NCBI GenBank assembly: GCA_023404495.1
Contig: JAEYBE010000005.1
Coordinates: forward strand, 1-64,000
Length of the DNA: 64,000 nucleotides
Direction: 5' to 3'
From: Actinomycetes bacterium
GTDB taxonomy: Bacteria > Actinomycetota > Thermoleophilia > Solirubrobacterales > JACPNS01
The translations under genes and the position numbers were made by a program. Shown here piece after piece: positions 17,430 to 26,547 of the stretch; within the stretch, counting starts at the first letter, position 1; every line of letters starts with the position of its first letter. The notes beneath the pieces were generated by a model that was given only the letters and a program-made list of their open reading frames with translations, ran no database searches and was not told where the DNA came from.

Positions 17430-18299
17430 ATGGTTACTTGGGCGCGAAAAACGAGCGAGGCCGTCTGGTTCGACTGGCTGACGGTCGGAGTGATCCTGGC
17501 GAACGCCGTGGTGCTCGGGCTCGAGACCTTCGAGTCGCTCGACGAGAAGTACAACAGCCAGCTAACGATCCTCAACGAGATCTTCTTCGGCTATTACGTC
17601 GTCGAGCTCGCGATTCGCATCACCGCGTACGGTCGGCGCCCGTGGGAGTTCTTCAAGAGCGGCTGGAACGACTTCGACTTCGTGATCGTCGCGGTCGGAT
17701 TCGTGCCGGGCCTGCGCGAGAACGCCACCCTGATCCGCATGGTCCGGCTGCTGCGCGTGACGCGGCTCTTCCGCCTACTGCCGGATCTGCGCGTGATCGT
17801 CCACGCGGTCGGCCGCTCGATTCCCGGCCTCTCCTCTTTGGCACTGGCCAGCGCGATGCTCGTGTACGTCTACGCGATGATCGGCTGGGTGATCTTCCAC
17901 ACCGGCGACCCGGCAAATTTCGGCAACATCGGCGAGGCGATGCTGACGATGTTCCAGGTCCTGACGCTCGAAGGCCTGCCGGAGTTCATCGCGCGCGGGC
18001 GGGAGGTCTCCGATTGGGCCGTGCCGTTCTACGTCTCGTACGTGTTGCTGGCAAGCTTCCTGGTCTTCAACCTCTTCATCGGAATCGTGCTCAACTCGAT
18101 GGAGGAGGCGCGGGCGGAAGAACTTCGTCGTGCCGAGAAGCAGCTTGCCGACGACACGCACGGCATCTCAGACTCCCAGGCCGCGCGACTGGCGCTCCAC
18201 GAGCGGGTGCACGCGATCCGCGAACACTTGGACCAGATCGACAGCGATCTGGACGCGCTGCGAAGGTCCGAGCAGGAAGCGGCGAAAGCTACCCGTTGA
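17430..18299 (+). CDS. Voltage-gated ion channel, NaChBac-like
   Basis: Six-helix channel subunit, 289 residues, expected to form a homotetramer. The voltage sensor S4 is clear: IRMVRLLRVTRLFRLL has five Arg at every third position. The pore loop reads FQVLTLEGLPEF; the TLE matches the TLESW filter start of bacterial sodium channels, but the Trp is replaced. S6 (SFLVFNLFIGIVLNSM) runs into a charged helical tail (about 230-289) that is probably a coiled-coil tetramerisation stalk. Ion preference is inferred as cation (Na or Ca), not shown. Divergent from the carboxylase; its 3' end overlaps the next minus-strand gene by 11 bases. Confidence 0.88.
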   Translation: MVTWARKTSEAVWFDWLTVGVILANAVVLGLETFESLDEKYNSQLTILNEIFFGYYVVELAIRITAYGRRPWEFFKSGWNDFDFVIVAVGFVPGLRENATLIRMVRLLRVTRLFRLLPDLRVIVHAVGRSIPGLSSLALASAMLVYVYAMIGWVIFHTGDPANFGNIGEAMLTMFQVLTLEGLPEFIARGREVSDWAVPFYVSYVLLASFLVFNLFIGIVLNSMEEARAEELRRAEKQLADDTHGISDSQAARLALHERVHAIREHLDQIDSDLDALRRSEQEAAKATR

Positions 18300-18900
18300 C
18301 GAACGGGCGCTTATGCGCTGAGCCCAAGTGATCGAGCACGGCCGTCATGCGGGCCTCGAGGTCGACCGGCTCGGTGACTTGCTCGGCGACCGGCTCGGGC
18401 TCGGGCTCGGGAATCGGCTCGGGTTCGACGATCGCCGCGGGTTCCGGCTCAGGCTCGGGCCCGGTGTCCGCGGCTTCGGGTTCGCTCACGACCGCGGGCT
18501 CTGCTCCGGCAAACATCGTCTTGAGCTTTTGCCAGAAACCGACTTTTGCGGCGGTCGGCTCGACCGGGTCGATTGTGACCTCGGGCTCGTCGGGCAACAC
18601 CTCTGCGACCGGCTCGGGCTCGGGCTCCGGCTCGGGCTCAGGTGCGACCGCTGCCTGCGTCGCCACTACATCGATCGACTTGGCTTCCAGGCTGACCTTC
18701 GTTCCCCAGCCGCTTGAGGCGATCTCAATCGTTCCGCTGGAGGCAGATCCCTCCCACTGGATTGTCGACTCCGGGTCGGACTTGACGATCCGGATCTCGT
18801 CGTCGCCGAGCAGTTCGGCGAGGCGTTCGACCTTCTCAAGCTCGGCCCAGACTTCGGGCTGGGACTTGACCAACGTGCGTGAGACCTTGTAAGCGGACAT
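18289..18900 (-). CDS. SRPBCC-like N-terminus with Glu-Pro repeat tail, unknown function
   Basis: 203 residues. The first 75 (KVSRTLVKSQPEVWAELEKV through SSGWGTKVSLEA) look like a short SRPBCC/polyketide-cyclase-like lipid-binding fold. The rest is low complexity with many Glu-Pro pairs, interrupted by KVGFWQKLKTMFAGA, a possible amphipathic helix. The tail is probably disordered. The stop overlaps the channel gene tail to tail. It lies upstream of no obvious partner on its strand; the membrane/SRPBCC cluster is transcribed toward it. Confidence 0.7.
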   Translation of the reverse strand: MSAYKVSRTLVKSQPEVWAELEKVERLAELLGDDEIRIVKSDPESTIQWEGSASSGTIEIASSGWGTKVSLEAKSIDVVATQAAVAPEPEPEPEPEPVAEVLPDEPEVTIDPVEPTAAKVGFWQKLKTMFAGAEPAVVSEPEAADTGPEPEPEPAAIVEPEPIPEPEPEPVAEQVTEPVDLEARMTAVLDHLGSAHKRPFVNG

Positions 18901-18957
18901 CGCGTAGGACTTCTATGCCCTCCCCGGCGACCCTTTCGACGCAAGAGACTTTTCGGC

Positions 18958-19395
18958 TCAGGTTCCCGATTCCATCAGGTACGTGGCAACCACGACCATC
19001 ACGATCATTGCGGCAGATACGCCCACCAGCGTCGATTTGGCCTTCGCAGCGGCGTCGCCCGCGATCTCACCGGTGATGATTGTTTGTGCCTTCGGGCGCC
19101 AGTTTCCGTGCAGGGTCCCCATGAAGGCAATGCCCAGCAGCAGCGCGCCGATCACCCATGCCTGGAGCAGGCTGATGTCGCGATCGATCAACTGGTAGGC
19201 ACCGGTCAGCAGCACCAGTCCGAAGCATGGTCCGGCGAGCTTGGCCAACGGAATTGCCTTCTCAAGCATCCCGTCCTGATTTCGCGCGAGCACCGAAAGC
19301 ACGGTTATTGCGACCGCGATCAAGATCAGCGCGAGGCCGGCAGTTTGATGGACGGCAAGGCTGATGTCGTAGAGCGCGGCGAGCGGAAGCGTCAT
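18958..19395 (-). CDS. Four-helix integral membrane protein (DUF2269-like)
   Basis: 145 residues with four predicted membrane helices (about residues 5-35, 48-68, 78-96, 120-140), similar in layout to the protein at 19809-20282; both have a short loop with HQTAG or HAVFA in helix 1. No catalytic motif. It has its own TAGACT box (7 bases before the ATG) inside the end of the SRPBCC gene. Function unknown. Confidence 0.72.
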   Translation of the reverse strand: MTLPLAALYDISLAVHQTAGLALILIAVAITVLSVLARNQDGMLEKAIPLAKLAGPCFGLVLLTGAYQLIDRDISLLQAWVIGALLLGIAFMGTLHGNWRPKAQTIITGEIAGDAAAKAKSTLVGVSAAMIVMVVVATYLMESGT

Positions 19396-19400
19396 GAAAA

Positions 19401-19799
19401 TCAGTCTAAGGAGAGGGCGGACAGCCCACTGGTGACGCCGTCGCGCTTCTGCTCCCAGGCTGCATCTGAGGTGCCGCTGAGTTTTCCATGCGCCACCAGC
19501 ACAAGCGCCCCCCCGGGCATTTCGAGCACACGCAACCGCAAGATGTCGCCGCTACCGAGCTCGTCGACGACCTCGACGTCGAGCGTGCGCTGCTCGGCGT
19601 CTGCGTGTGGGTAGAAGTCGTATTTCTCCTTGCTCGGGCCGGTGACGCGCCAGCGCTCGTCATCCGGCTCGGCTGCCGCGATCCAGCCGGGGAAGATCTC
19701 GGGCCAGCGTGTCAAGTCGCTCACCCACGCGAATGCGTCGGCTGCGCGCACGGCCACGAAGCCGCAGGCGACGTCGTATGTCCGTGGGAGAGCTGCCAA
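19401..19799 (-). CDS. SRPBCC family protein
   Basis: 132 residues. The pattern VRAADAFAWVSDLTRWPEIF, then GPSKEKYDFYP and a C-terminal helix with DGVTSGLSAL, fits the START/SRPBCC ligand-binding fold (as in COG2867/polyketide cyclase-like proteins). TTG start 8 bases after the stop of the upstream membrane gene, so translation is probably coupled. It lies between two four-helix membrane proteins, suggesting a membrane-associated lipid-related role; this is inference. Confidence 0.7.
   Translation of the reverse strand: MAALPRTYDVACGFVAVRAADAFAWVSDLTRWPEIFPGWIAAAEPDDERWRVTGPSKEKYDFYPHADAEQRTLDVEVVDELGSGDILRLRVLEMPGGALVLVAHGKLSGTSDAAWEQKRDGVTSGLSALSLD
19403..19408 (-). promoter_or_regulatory. 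-10 box TAGACT within the end of the upstream gene
   Basis: TAGACT, seven bases, then ATG 19395 on the minus strand. It gives the last membrane gene of the cluster a possible promoter of its own. Confidence 0.45.
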
Positions 19800-19808
19800 C
19801 GCGTCCGC

Positions 19809-20282
19809 TCAGAACGGCTTGGCGGCCATCAAGAATCCGATCAGGATCAGCATGATCCCCATGAACGGACCGATCTTGCCGAGCTTGCCGACGGCTGATT
19901 GAAACTTTTCCGAGGGCGGGCCGGGCTCGGTCTGCGCCTCGAGCTCCGCGATCGCGGTCTTATTGGCCGGGTGCAGAACGAAGAGCGAGAGGAAGACCAT
20001 GATCGCGAAAATCGCCAGCGAGACGTGCAGCCAGATTGCGTCGCTGCCCCAGTTGCCCTCGATCATTTGGTAGCAACCGGTCACGAACACGCCGATGATG
20101 CCTGGCAGCACCATTGTGTTGTGCATCTTCGAGGACACCTTGAGCGCGAAGAGCGCGTGCTGCGGGTTCTCCCGGCTCATCGGGCCGATCACCGAGTTCG
20201 CGCCAGCCACCCCGATGAACGAGATGGCAAAGACGGCGTGAAGCCCAACGGATATCTGAAGAAGCGTGATTGCGGAGATCAT
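19809..20282 (-). CDS. DUF2269-like integral membrane protein
   Basis: 157 residues, four predicted helices (about 5-30, 55-75, 85-105, 135-153). Conserved-looking features are HAVFAISFIGVAGANS in helix 1 and a loop GCYQMIEGNWG that parallels GAYQLIDRDIS in the protein at 18958-19395, so the two are probably paralogues. First gene of a three-gene minus-strand group; TAGATT 6 bases before the ATG predicts a leaderless transcript. Function unknown. Confidence 0.75.
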   Translation of the reverse strand: MISAITLLQISVGLHAVFAISFIGVAGANSVIGPMSRENPQHALFALKVSSKMHNTMVLPGIIGVFVTGCYQMIEGNWGSDAIWLHVSLAIFAIMVFLSLFVLHPANKTAIAELEAQTEPGPPSEKFQSAVGKLGKIGPFMGIMLILIGFLMAAKPF

Positions 20283-20288
20283 CCGGGC

Positions 20289-20294
20289 AATCTA
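20289..20294 (-). promoter_or_regulatory. -10 box TAGATT for the membrane/SRPBCC cluster
   Basis: TAGATT, GCCCGG, ATG 20282 on the minus strand. Confidence 0.55.
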
Positions 20295-20311
20295 ACTGAG
20301 GGCGGCGATGC

Positions 20312-21946
20312 CTACAGGGTCTCCTGGTATTCGCCCCACTCGTCGCGCAGCGCGCCGCAGACCTCACCGATCGAGGCACCGACTTTCAGCGCCTCCCGCA
20401 TCGGGACGAGAATGTTCCCGTCGCCGCGTCCGGTCTCGACCATCGCGGCGAGCTTCGCCTTGAGCAAGTCCTGGTCGCGCGACGCCTTGAACGCCTTGAG
20501 CCGGGCCACCTGGTCGAATTCGACCTGCGGTTCGACCTTCAGGAAGTCCTCATGCGGAGCCTCGTTCTCCTCGATGAACTTGTTGACGCCGACCACGACG
20601 TCTTGGACGATCTCGTAACGCTTGTGGTAACCAAAGGCGCTCTCTTCGATCTCGTTCTTGATGAAGTCGAGCGACTGCACCGAGCCGCCGAGCTCGTCGA
20701 CCTTGTTGATCAGGCTGCGAGCGCCTTGTTCGATCTCATCGGTCAGCGCCTCAACGAAGTAGCTGCCGGCGAACGGGTCGACGGTGTCAGCGACACCGCT
20801 CTCGTAGGCGACGATCTGCTGGGTGCGCAGGGCGATCCGGGCGGCCCGTTCGGTTGGAAGCGCAAGCGCCTCGTCGTAACCGTTTGTGTGCAGCGACTGC
20901 GTGCCGCCGGCGGCCGCGGCGAACGCCTGCAGCGCAACACGGACGATGTTGTTCTCGGGCTGCTGGGCGGTCAGGGTGACTCCGCCGGTCTGGGTGTGGA
21001 AGCGCAGCATCCAGCTCTTCTCGTTCTTGGCGCCGAAACGGTTCTTCATCACGTCGGCCCAGATCAGTCTGGCCGCACGGAATTTGGCGACCTCCTGGAA
21101 GACGTTGTTGTGGCCGTTGAAGAAGAATGCGAGGCGCGGCGCGAAGTCGTCGATGTCGAGGCCCGCGTCGAGCGCCGCCTGCACGTAGGCAATTCCGTTT
21201 GAGATCGTGAAGCCGACCTCCTGAACCGCGCTGCAGCCCTTCTCACGGATGTGGTAGCCGGAGATACTGATCGTGTTCCAGCGCGGCACGTTGTCCTTGC
21301 AGTAGGCGAAGAGGTCGGTGGTCATCCGCATCGAGGGCTCGGCCGGGAAGATGAAGTTGCCGCGCGCGATGAACTCCTTGAGGATGTCGTTCTGCACCGT
21401 GCCGCGCAGCTTGTCCGAGCTGACGCCCTGCTCCTCTGCGACCAGTTCGTAGAGCAACAGCAAGACACTTGCCGGCGCATTGATGGTCATCGAGGTCGAG
21501 ACCTGGTCGAGCGGGATGCCGTTGAAGACGGCGCGCATGTCCTCGATCGTGTCGATCGCCACGCCAGTGCGGCCGACTTCGCCCTCGCAGAGCGGATCGT
21601 CGGAGTCGCGGCCGAGCTGAGTCGGGAGGTCGAAAGCCATCGAGAGCCCGGTCGAGCCGTGCTCGAGCAGGTAGTGGAAGCGGTTGTTGGTCTCGACCGC
21701 CGTCGCGAAGCCCGCGTACTGGCGCATCGTCCAGTGGCGGCTGCGGTACATCTCGCTGTGAACGCCGCGTGTGTACGGGAATTGACCGGGCTTGCCGAGA
21801 CGCTCGGGGAGGTCGAGGTGGGCGATGTCGGACTCGTCGTAGAGGAGCTTCTCTTCGATGCCGCTGTCGGTGAAGCGGCGCGGGTCGTCGGGGCCGACGA
21901 TCGGTGCGACTGTCGGGTGATTCTCAGTGGAAGATGGGGTGGACAT
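20312..21946 (-). CDS. Methylmalonyl-CoA mutase large (catalytic) subunit without B12 domain
   Basis: TIM-barrel subunit of an adenosylcobalamin-dependent acyl-CoA mutase, 544 residues; the B12-binding domain must be a separate polypeptide and is not in the window. Seen: TMRQYAGFATAVETN, HGSTGLSMAFDLPTQLGRDS, LKEFIARGNFIFPAEPSMR and SLHTNGYDEALALPT. The Tyr in RQYAGF and the Arg in FIARGN match positions that distinguish methylmalonyl-CoA mutase from isobutyryl-CoA mutase (Phe and Gln there), so succinyl-/methylmalonyl-CoA is the likely pair; ethylmalonyl-CoA mutase cannot be excluded. It has a TACGAT box 7 bases before the ATG. Confidence 0.9.
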   Translation of the reverse strand: MSTPSSTENHPTVAPIVGPDDPRRFTDSGIEEKLLYDESDIAHLDLPERLGKPGQFPYTRGVHSEMYRSRHWTMRQYAGFATAVETNNRFHYLLEHGSTGLSMAFDLPTQLGRDSDDPLCEGEVGRTGVAIDTIEDMRAVFNGIPLDQVSTSMTINAPASVLLLLYELVAEEQGVSSDKLRGTVQNDILKEFIARGNFIFPAEPSMRMTTDLFAYCKDNVPRWNTISISGYHIREKGCSAVQEVGFTISNGIAYVQAALDAGLDIDDFAPRLAFFFNGHNNVFQEVAKFRAARLIWADVMKNRFGAKNEKSWMLRFHTQTGGVTLTAQQPENNIVRVALQAFAAAAGGTQSLHTNGYDEALALPTERAARIALRTQQIVAYESGVADTVDPFAGSYFVEALTDEIEQGARSLINKVDELGGSVQSLDFIKNEIEESAFGYHKRYEIVQDVVVGVNKFIEENEAPHEDFLKVEPQVEFDQVARLKAFKASRDQDLLKAKLAAMVETGRGDGNILVPMREALKVGASIGEVCGALRDEWGEYQETL

Positions 21947-21953
21947 GGGGCTG

Positions 21954-21959
21954 ATCGTA
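21954..21959 (-). promoter_or_regulatory. -10 box TACGAT for the mutase gene
   Basis: TACGAT, CAGCCCC, ATG 21946 on the minus strand. Confidence 0.5.
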
Positions 21960-22052
21960 GATCAACCTCCGCGCGCAGGTCAATCTGTGGCCCGATCTGG
22001 ACGAATGTACGAGTTCGAGCCGTTTTGCGGCCTTCTGCCGCATTCTCTGGCG

Positions 22053-23138
22053 CTACTGAGAACTCGCTAGCGCGCAGTCGATCGACGGGGAGCCGAGCAC
22101 GGTCGTCGTCACGGGGAGCTTGCCGTCGGGCAATTGGAATGAACGTTGGAGGGCGCGCTCGCCGCCGGCAGGAACGCGTCGGGCGAAGCGCGGAGCGAGC
22201 GCCATCGAGGCCTGTTGTTGGGCGGTGGCCGGCGCGTATGTGACTGTGTCAATCCGGACATCGCCGCTGATGCGATCGATCGTCAGGGCAAAGCAACCCT
22301 GGTCGGTGTTGATCGTTGAGGAGAGGATGCTGCCGACGTCGATGTCGATCGGTGTGCCCTGGGCGGCGGGCGAGAGGTAGGCCCTTGCGTTTGACTCGAC
22401 GGCGCCGAGTCTCCAAGTCGTGTAGACAAACGGACCGAGCACCAGAACGATCGCCGGGACGATCATCAGCCAGCCCCAGGCGCGCATCCGATGTCCGATT
22501 GCGACGATGATCCAGCCCATCACGATCGAGATCACGGCCGGCACGAAAGCACCGGGATTCACCCCCGAGCCAGTTCCTGAACTCACGTTGATCGCGGAGA
22601 TGACCGCAGCGAAGAGCAGGCAGAAGATGGTCCAGCCGACCCCGTATCCGAGCACGGCGCGGTCGCGCTCGACCTCTGGAATGCCGTCGCGCTCGGAGAC
22701 CGTCTGGGCGTCGCGCTTCGCGCTGGGCGCGGGATTTCGCGCTGCGTCGGGATCTGATGCGCTGCGGCGCGGCGCGGCCACAGCGGGTCGCAGTTCGGGA
22801 GTCCGAGTGGCGGCGTCTTGTGCGAGATTCTGAACTGGGGCGAGTCTGGGCTCTTCGGAGGTCGGCTGCGGGGCGGCTGGCGGGTCCATCTGCGCAAATC
22901 CGAAGTCCGTGGTGCCGGACTGTGGTGGCTGCTCGTGTGCCGCGGAATCTTTGCCGAAGACGTCGAGTCCGAGTCTCGCGCGTTGGGCCGGAGAGAGCTT
23001 GCCGCTGCTGCCGGTTGGCAGTGCGTGGGTCTGCGCCGGCTCGCCGGAGCGTGAGTCCTCGACTGGCAGCGGCAGGGGTGCGATCGCCGGCGGCGAGCCG
23101 TCGTCTGCTTTGCGCTTGTGCGAAGAGCCCGAAGCCAT
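22053..23138 (-). CDS. Membrane protein with long disordered N-terminus and DUF4190-like middle
   Basis: 361 residues, not recognised. Residues 1-155 are rich in Pro, Ala, Ser and charged residues and probably disordered and cytoplasmic. Three hydrophobic helices follow (about 162-182, 193-212, 218-236), resembling small DUF4190-type membrane modules. The last 110 residues form a Thr/Val/Ile-rich presumably extracytoplasmic domain with two Cys (QGCFAL, SIDCALA). It is divergent from the sugar epimerase. Confidence 0.65.
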   Translation of the reverse strand: MASGSSHKRKADDGSPPAIAPLPLPVEDSRSGEPAQTHALPTGSSGKLSPAQRARLGLDVFGKDSAAHEQPPQSGTTDFGFAQMDPPAAPQPTSEEPRLAPVQNLAQDAATRTPELRPAVAAPRRSASDPDAARNPAPSAKRDAQTVSERDGIPEVERDRAVLGYGVGWTIFCLLFAAVISAINVSSGTGSGVNPGAFVPAVISIVMGWIIVAIGHRMRAWGWLMIVPAIVLVLGPFVYTTWRLGAVESNARAYLSPAAQGTPIDIDVGSILSSTINTDQGCFALTIDRISGDVRIDTVTYAPATAQQQASMALAPRFARRVPAGGERALQRSFQLPDGKLPVTTTVLGSPSIDCALASSQ

Positions 23139-23201
23139 CAGAGTTGCACGGCGCGCTGCTCCTCGGAGGGCGGAAGCGTTGGCGTTACAGTTGGAATTGT
23201 C

Positions 23202-24140
<939 letters not shown>

Positions 24141-24149
24141 CGCCGCCGG

Positions 24150-24896
24150 TCACCGACTCAAGTGGAAGTTCCCGCCGCAGAGCGACCACGCTCCGCGTGA
24201 ATCCGCTCGTGCCTGGTCGAGCTTCAGGCGGTATGACTCGACCCGCTTGAACGGGTTGTCCAAGTAGACGAATAGCTCGGCCCAGCCCAGTGCGATCTGC
24301 GACTTGCCGAAGTCATTCGCCCCGCGGCTGACGTAAGCCAGTAGCCGGCCGTATTTGTCGGTCTTGGTCTGCGTGTTGTCCGTGCGCAGGCGAACCTCGC
24401 GGCCCTCGCGGCCGCGGTCAAACAGGCCATCGCGATCCGTGTCCAAAGGCTTTCTGAAAGCCCATTTGAATGCAGCGGATTTTGCCTCGGCCGCGCCGCA
24501 CTCGGGTGCCACCGGCGGCACGCCGAGCTCTGGGGTATCGATGCCGAGAACTCGCACCTTCTTGGTCTTCTTCTTGACCTTCACGTGCAGAGTGTCGCCG
24601 TCGACCACCCTGGTCACACGACCGGAGTAGACATAGGTCTTCTTCGACTTGACGTTCGGCGCGTCGCTGTTTCCGCCGCCGTGCTGGGCATTCCACTCCG
24701 GCGAACAGGGACACGGGAGGGTTTCGCAGTAGATGCCGTCGCCGTCGGCGTCAAACGTGTCCTTGGCGTCCTGAGCCGCTTGCTGGGTGGCGTGACTCGC
24801 GCAGACTGCCGCTGCCGCAGTTCCGGCACCGAATCCCGAGCCGAGTGCAGCCAGGAGGCAAGCCAGGCAGAGCAATGTCACAACGCGCCGGCACAC
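24150..24896 (-). CDS. Secreted thermonuclease (SNase-like) with excalibur domain
   Basis: 248 residues. Signal peptide (about 1-29), then an excalibur Ca-binding-like motif (DADGDGIYCETLPCPC, about residues 49-64) and an SNase/OB-fold domain. In the latter RVVDGDTLHVKV, RVLGIDTPE (active-site-region Asp and Glu), DKYGRLLAYVS and LGWAELFVY are seen. It probably degrades extracellular DNA or RNA. A Lys-rich stretch, KVKKKTKKVRV, lies in the domain. GTG start; a perfect 14-bp palindrome abuts it. Convergent with the epimerase, 9 bases apart. Confidence 0.87.
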   Translation of the reverse strand: MCRRVVTLLCLACLLAALGSGFGAGTAAAAVCASHATQQAAQDAKDTFDADGDGIYCETLPCPCSPEWNAQHGGGNSDAPNVKSKKTYVYSGRVTRVVDGDTLHVKVKKKTKKVRVLGIDTPELGVPPVAPECGAAEAKSAAFKWAFRKPLDTDRDGLFDRGREGREVRLRTDNTQTKTDKYGRLLAYVSRGANDFGKSQIALGWAELFVYLDNPFKRVESYRLKLDQARADSRGAWSLCGGNFHLSR

Positions 24897-24910
24897 GGCA
24901 CAATTGTGCC
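24897..24910. promoter_or_regulatory. Perfect palindrome GGCACAATTGTGCC
   Basis: A 14-bp perfect dyad directly against the GTG start of the secreted nuclease gene. Its position suits an operator covering the start of transcription or translation. No regulator is assigned. Confidence 0.5.
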
Positions 24911-24929
24911 AATCGCCGCGGCCGAGCGC

Positions 24930-26456
24930 CTAGTAGGCCCCGCGCTTGGCGAAGACCGCGGGGATCGTTCGCAGCATGATCACGATGTCGAGGAAGACGC
25001 TCCAACGCTCGATGTAGAGGAAGTCGAGGCGCACGAGATCGTCGAATTCAAGCTCCGATCGACCGGAGACCTGCCAGAGACCGGTCAGGCCGGGAAGCAC
25101 CAGGTAGCGCTTCTTGTGCCACTCATCGAGCCGGTCGTAGTCGCGCTGCGGCAGCGGCCGAGGTCCGACCAGCGACATGTCGCCCTTGAGCACGTTGAAA
25201 AGCTGCGGCAGCTCGTCGATCGACCAGCCGCGCAGGGCGCCGCCGACCCGCGTGAGTCGCGGATCCTGTCGGATCTTGAAAATCGCACCGTCGGCCTCAT
25301 TCAGGTGCTCGAGCTCGTCCTGCAGCGAATCGGCGTTGGTGATCATCGTTCGGAACTTGATGCAGTTGAACGACTCGCCGCCCAGCCCCGGTCGTGGGGA
25401 GAGGAAGAACACGGGACCACGTGAAGTCAACTTGACGGTCGCCGCAACAGCCAGCAGGACGGGCGAGAAGAGCAGGATCAGCAGCGAGCTGACGACGATG
25501 TCGAAGACCCGCTTCACGACGAACTGCGCCCCCTCGAAGACCGGCGGTTTGATCTCGAACAGCGGCAGAGTTTCGCCGGGGACGAACTCGGCGATGTCGG
25601 CGCGCAGGATCTCCATCGTCGTTGGCGCCACGCGCACGTGCACGCCGCCGCGATGGCAGCGGTCGACGAGCATCACGGTTTCCTCGGCCGGGAACGTCGG
25701 GTCAGCAATGATCACCTCGTCGATCTCGTCGAAGTGATCCTCGATCGCGTCGAGCGGGCCAAGGTCGCGCAATCCGTTCTCGGCGCGCGCCTCGGTGCTG
25801 CTGAAACCGATCGGCTTGATGCGCTTGATCGGCGCGCGCTCCAATGCCTCCGCCACGGCCTCGATCTGGTGGTTGGTTCCGACGATCACGGCGTGGCGCT
25901 CGCGGCCGAAGGCGTCCTCAAAGCGCTCGCTTGCGCGGTCGTAGAGCATGCGTGCGCCGACGATCAGCACCGAGGCGACGATGAACGTGCCCCAGAACAC
26001 GTAGTAGCTCGAGAATCGCTCGCCTTCGACGAGCGCGAAAATCAGCGTGACGACGGTGACCTTGAACAGCGAACCGAGGATCCGCGCGGCGCCTGGTCGC
26101 AGATTGCGCTGCCGGTAGAGCCCGTCCCCGGCAAACAGCAAAAGCATCACAAGCGCGGCGAACGGGAGGACTCCGACCGCGTAGTCATACGAGTCTGCCA
26201 GCGCGATGTCCTCTGAGAGCAAGGTCGTCTTCAAACGCAGCGCGATCATCAGCGACGCGAAGAGCAACAGCAGGTCCATCGCAGCCAGCAACACTCCGTT
26301 GGCGAAGCGCAGCAAGAGCTGCCTGCTGGTGAGGATCGAGAAGAGTCCCTGCCGGGTTGCCCGTAGGTCGCGTCCACCAGTGTTCTGCATCGGCAATGCA
26401 GCGCTCGCGAGCGGGGCGGGCTGGTCTTTGGACTCTGGAAGCGTGCTCTGGGTCAT
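24930..26456 (-). CDS. Polyprenyl-phosphate sugar-1-phosphate transferase (PHPT family)
   Basis: Initiating glycosyltransferase of surface-polysaccharide assembly, 508 residues. It has four N-terminal helices (about 50-170), a Rossmann-like CoA-binding-like middle domain (VIVGTNHQIEAVAEAL) and a C-terminal bacterial sugar transferase domain. The latter has KRVFDIVVSSLLILLFSP (membrane insertion), KFRTM, DPRLTRVGGALRGWSIDELP, GDMSLVGPRPLP and PGLTGLWQVSGRSE. It transfers a hexose-1-phosphate to undecaprenyl phosphate in the inner membrane; the sugar is unknown. It is followed upstream on its strand by the polymerase-like gene. Confidence 0.93.
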   Translation of the reverse strand: MTQSTLPESKDQPAPLASAALPMQNTGGRDLRATRQGLFSILTSRQLLLRFANGVLLAAMDLLLLFASLMIALRLKTTLLSEDIALADSYDYAVGVLPFAALVMLLLFAGDGLYRQRNLRPGAARILGSLFKVTVVTLIFALVEGERFSSYYVFWGTFIVASVLIVGARMLYDRASERFEDAFGRERHAVIVGTNHQIEAVAEALERAPIKRIKPIGFSSTEARAENGLRDLGPLDAIEDHFDEIDEVIIADPTFPAEETVMLVDRCHRGGVHVRVAPTTMEILRADIAEFVPGETLPLFEIKPPVFEGAQFVVKRVFDIVVSSLLILLFSPVLLAVAATVKLTSRGPVFFLSPRPGLGGESFNCIKFRTMITNADSLQDELEHLNEADGAIFKIRQDPRLTRVGGALRGWSIDELPQLFNVLKGDMSLVGPRPLPQRDYDRLDEWHKKRYLVLPGLTGLWQVSGRSELEFDDLVRLDFLYIERWSVFLDIVIMLRTIPAVFAKRGAY

Positions 26457-26547
26457 CAGCAGTTGGAACGGGATTCAGGCGTGAAAGTCGCGCTCGGCGG
26501 CCTGTCGGCTTCGCCGTTACCGTACCGCTCTGGCTTCGCGATGCGTT

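Noticed and set aside
18360..18640. Tandem repeat locus in the Glu-Pro coding region
   Set aside because: The GGCTCGGGCTC-like repetition is simply codon repetition in the low-complexity Glu-Pro tail.
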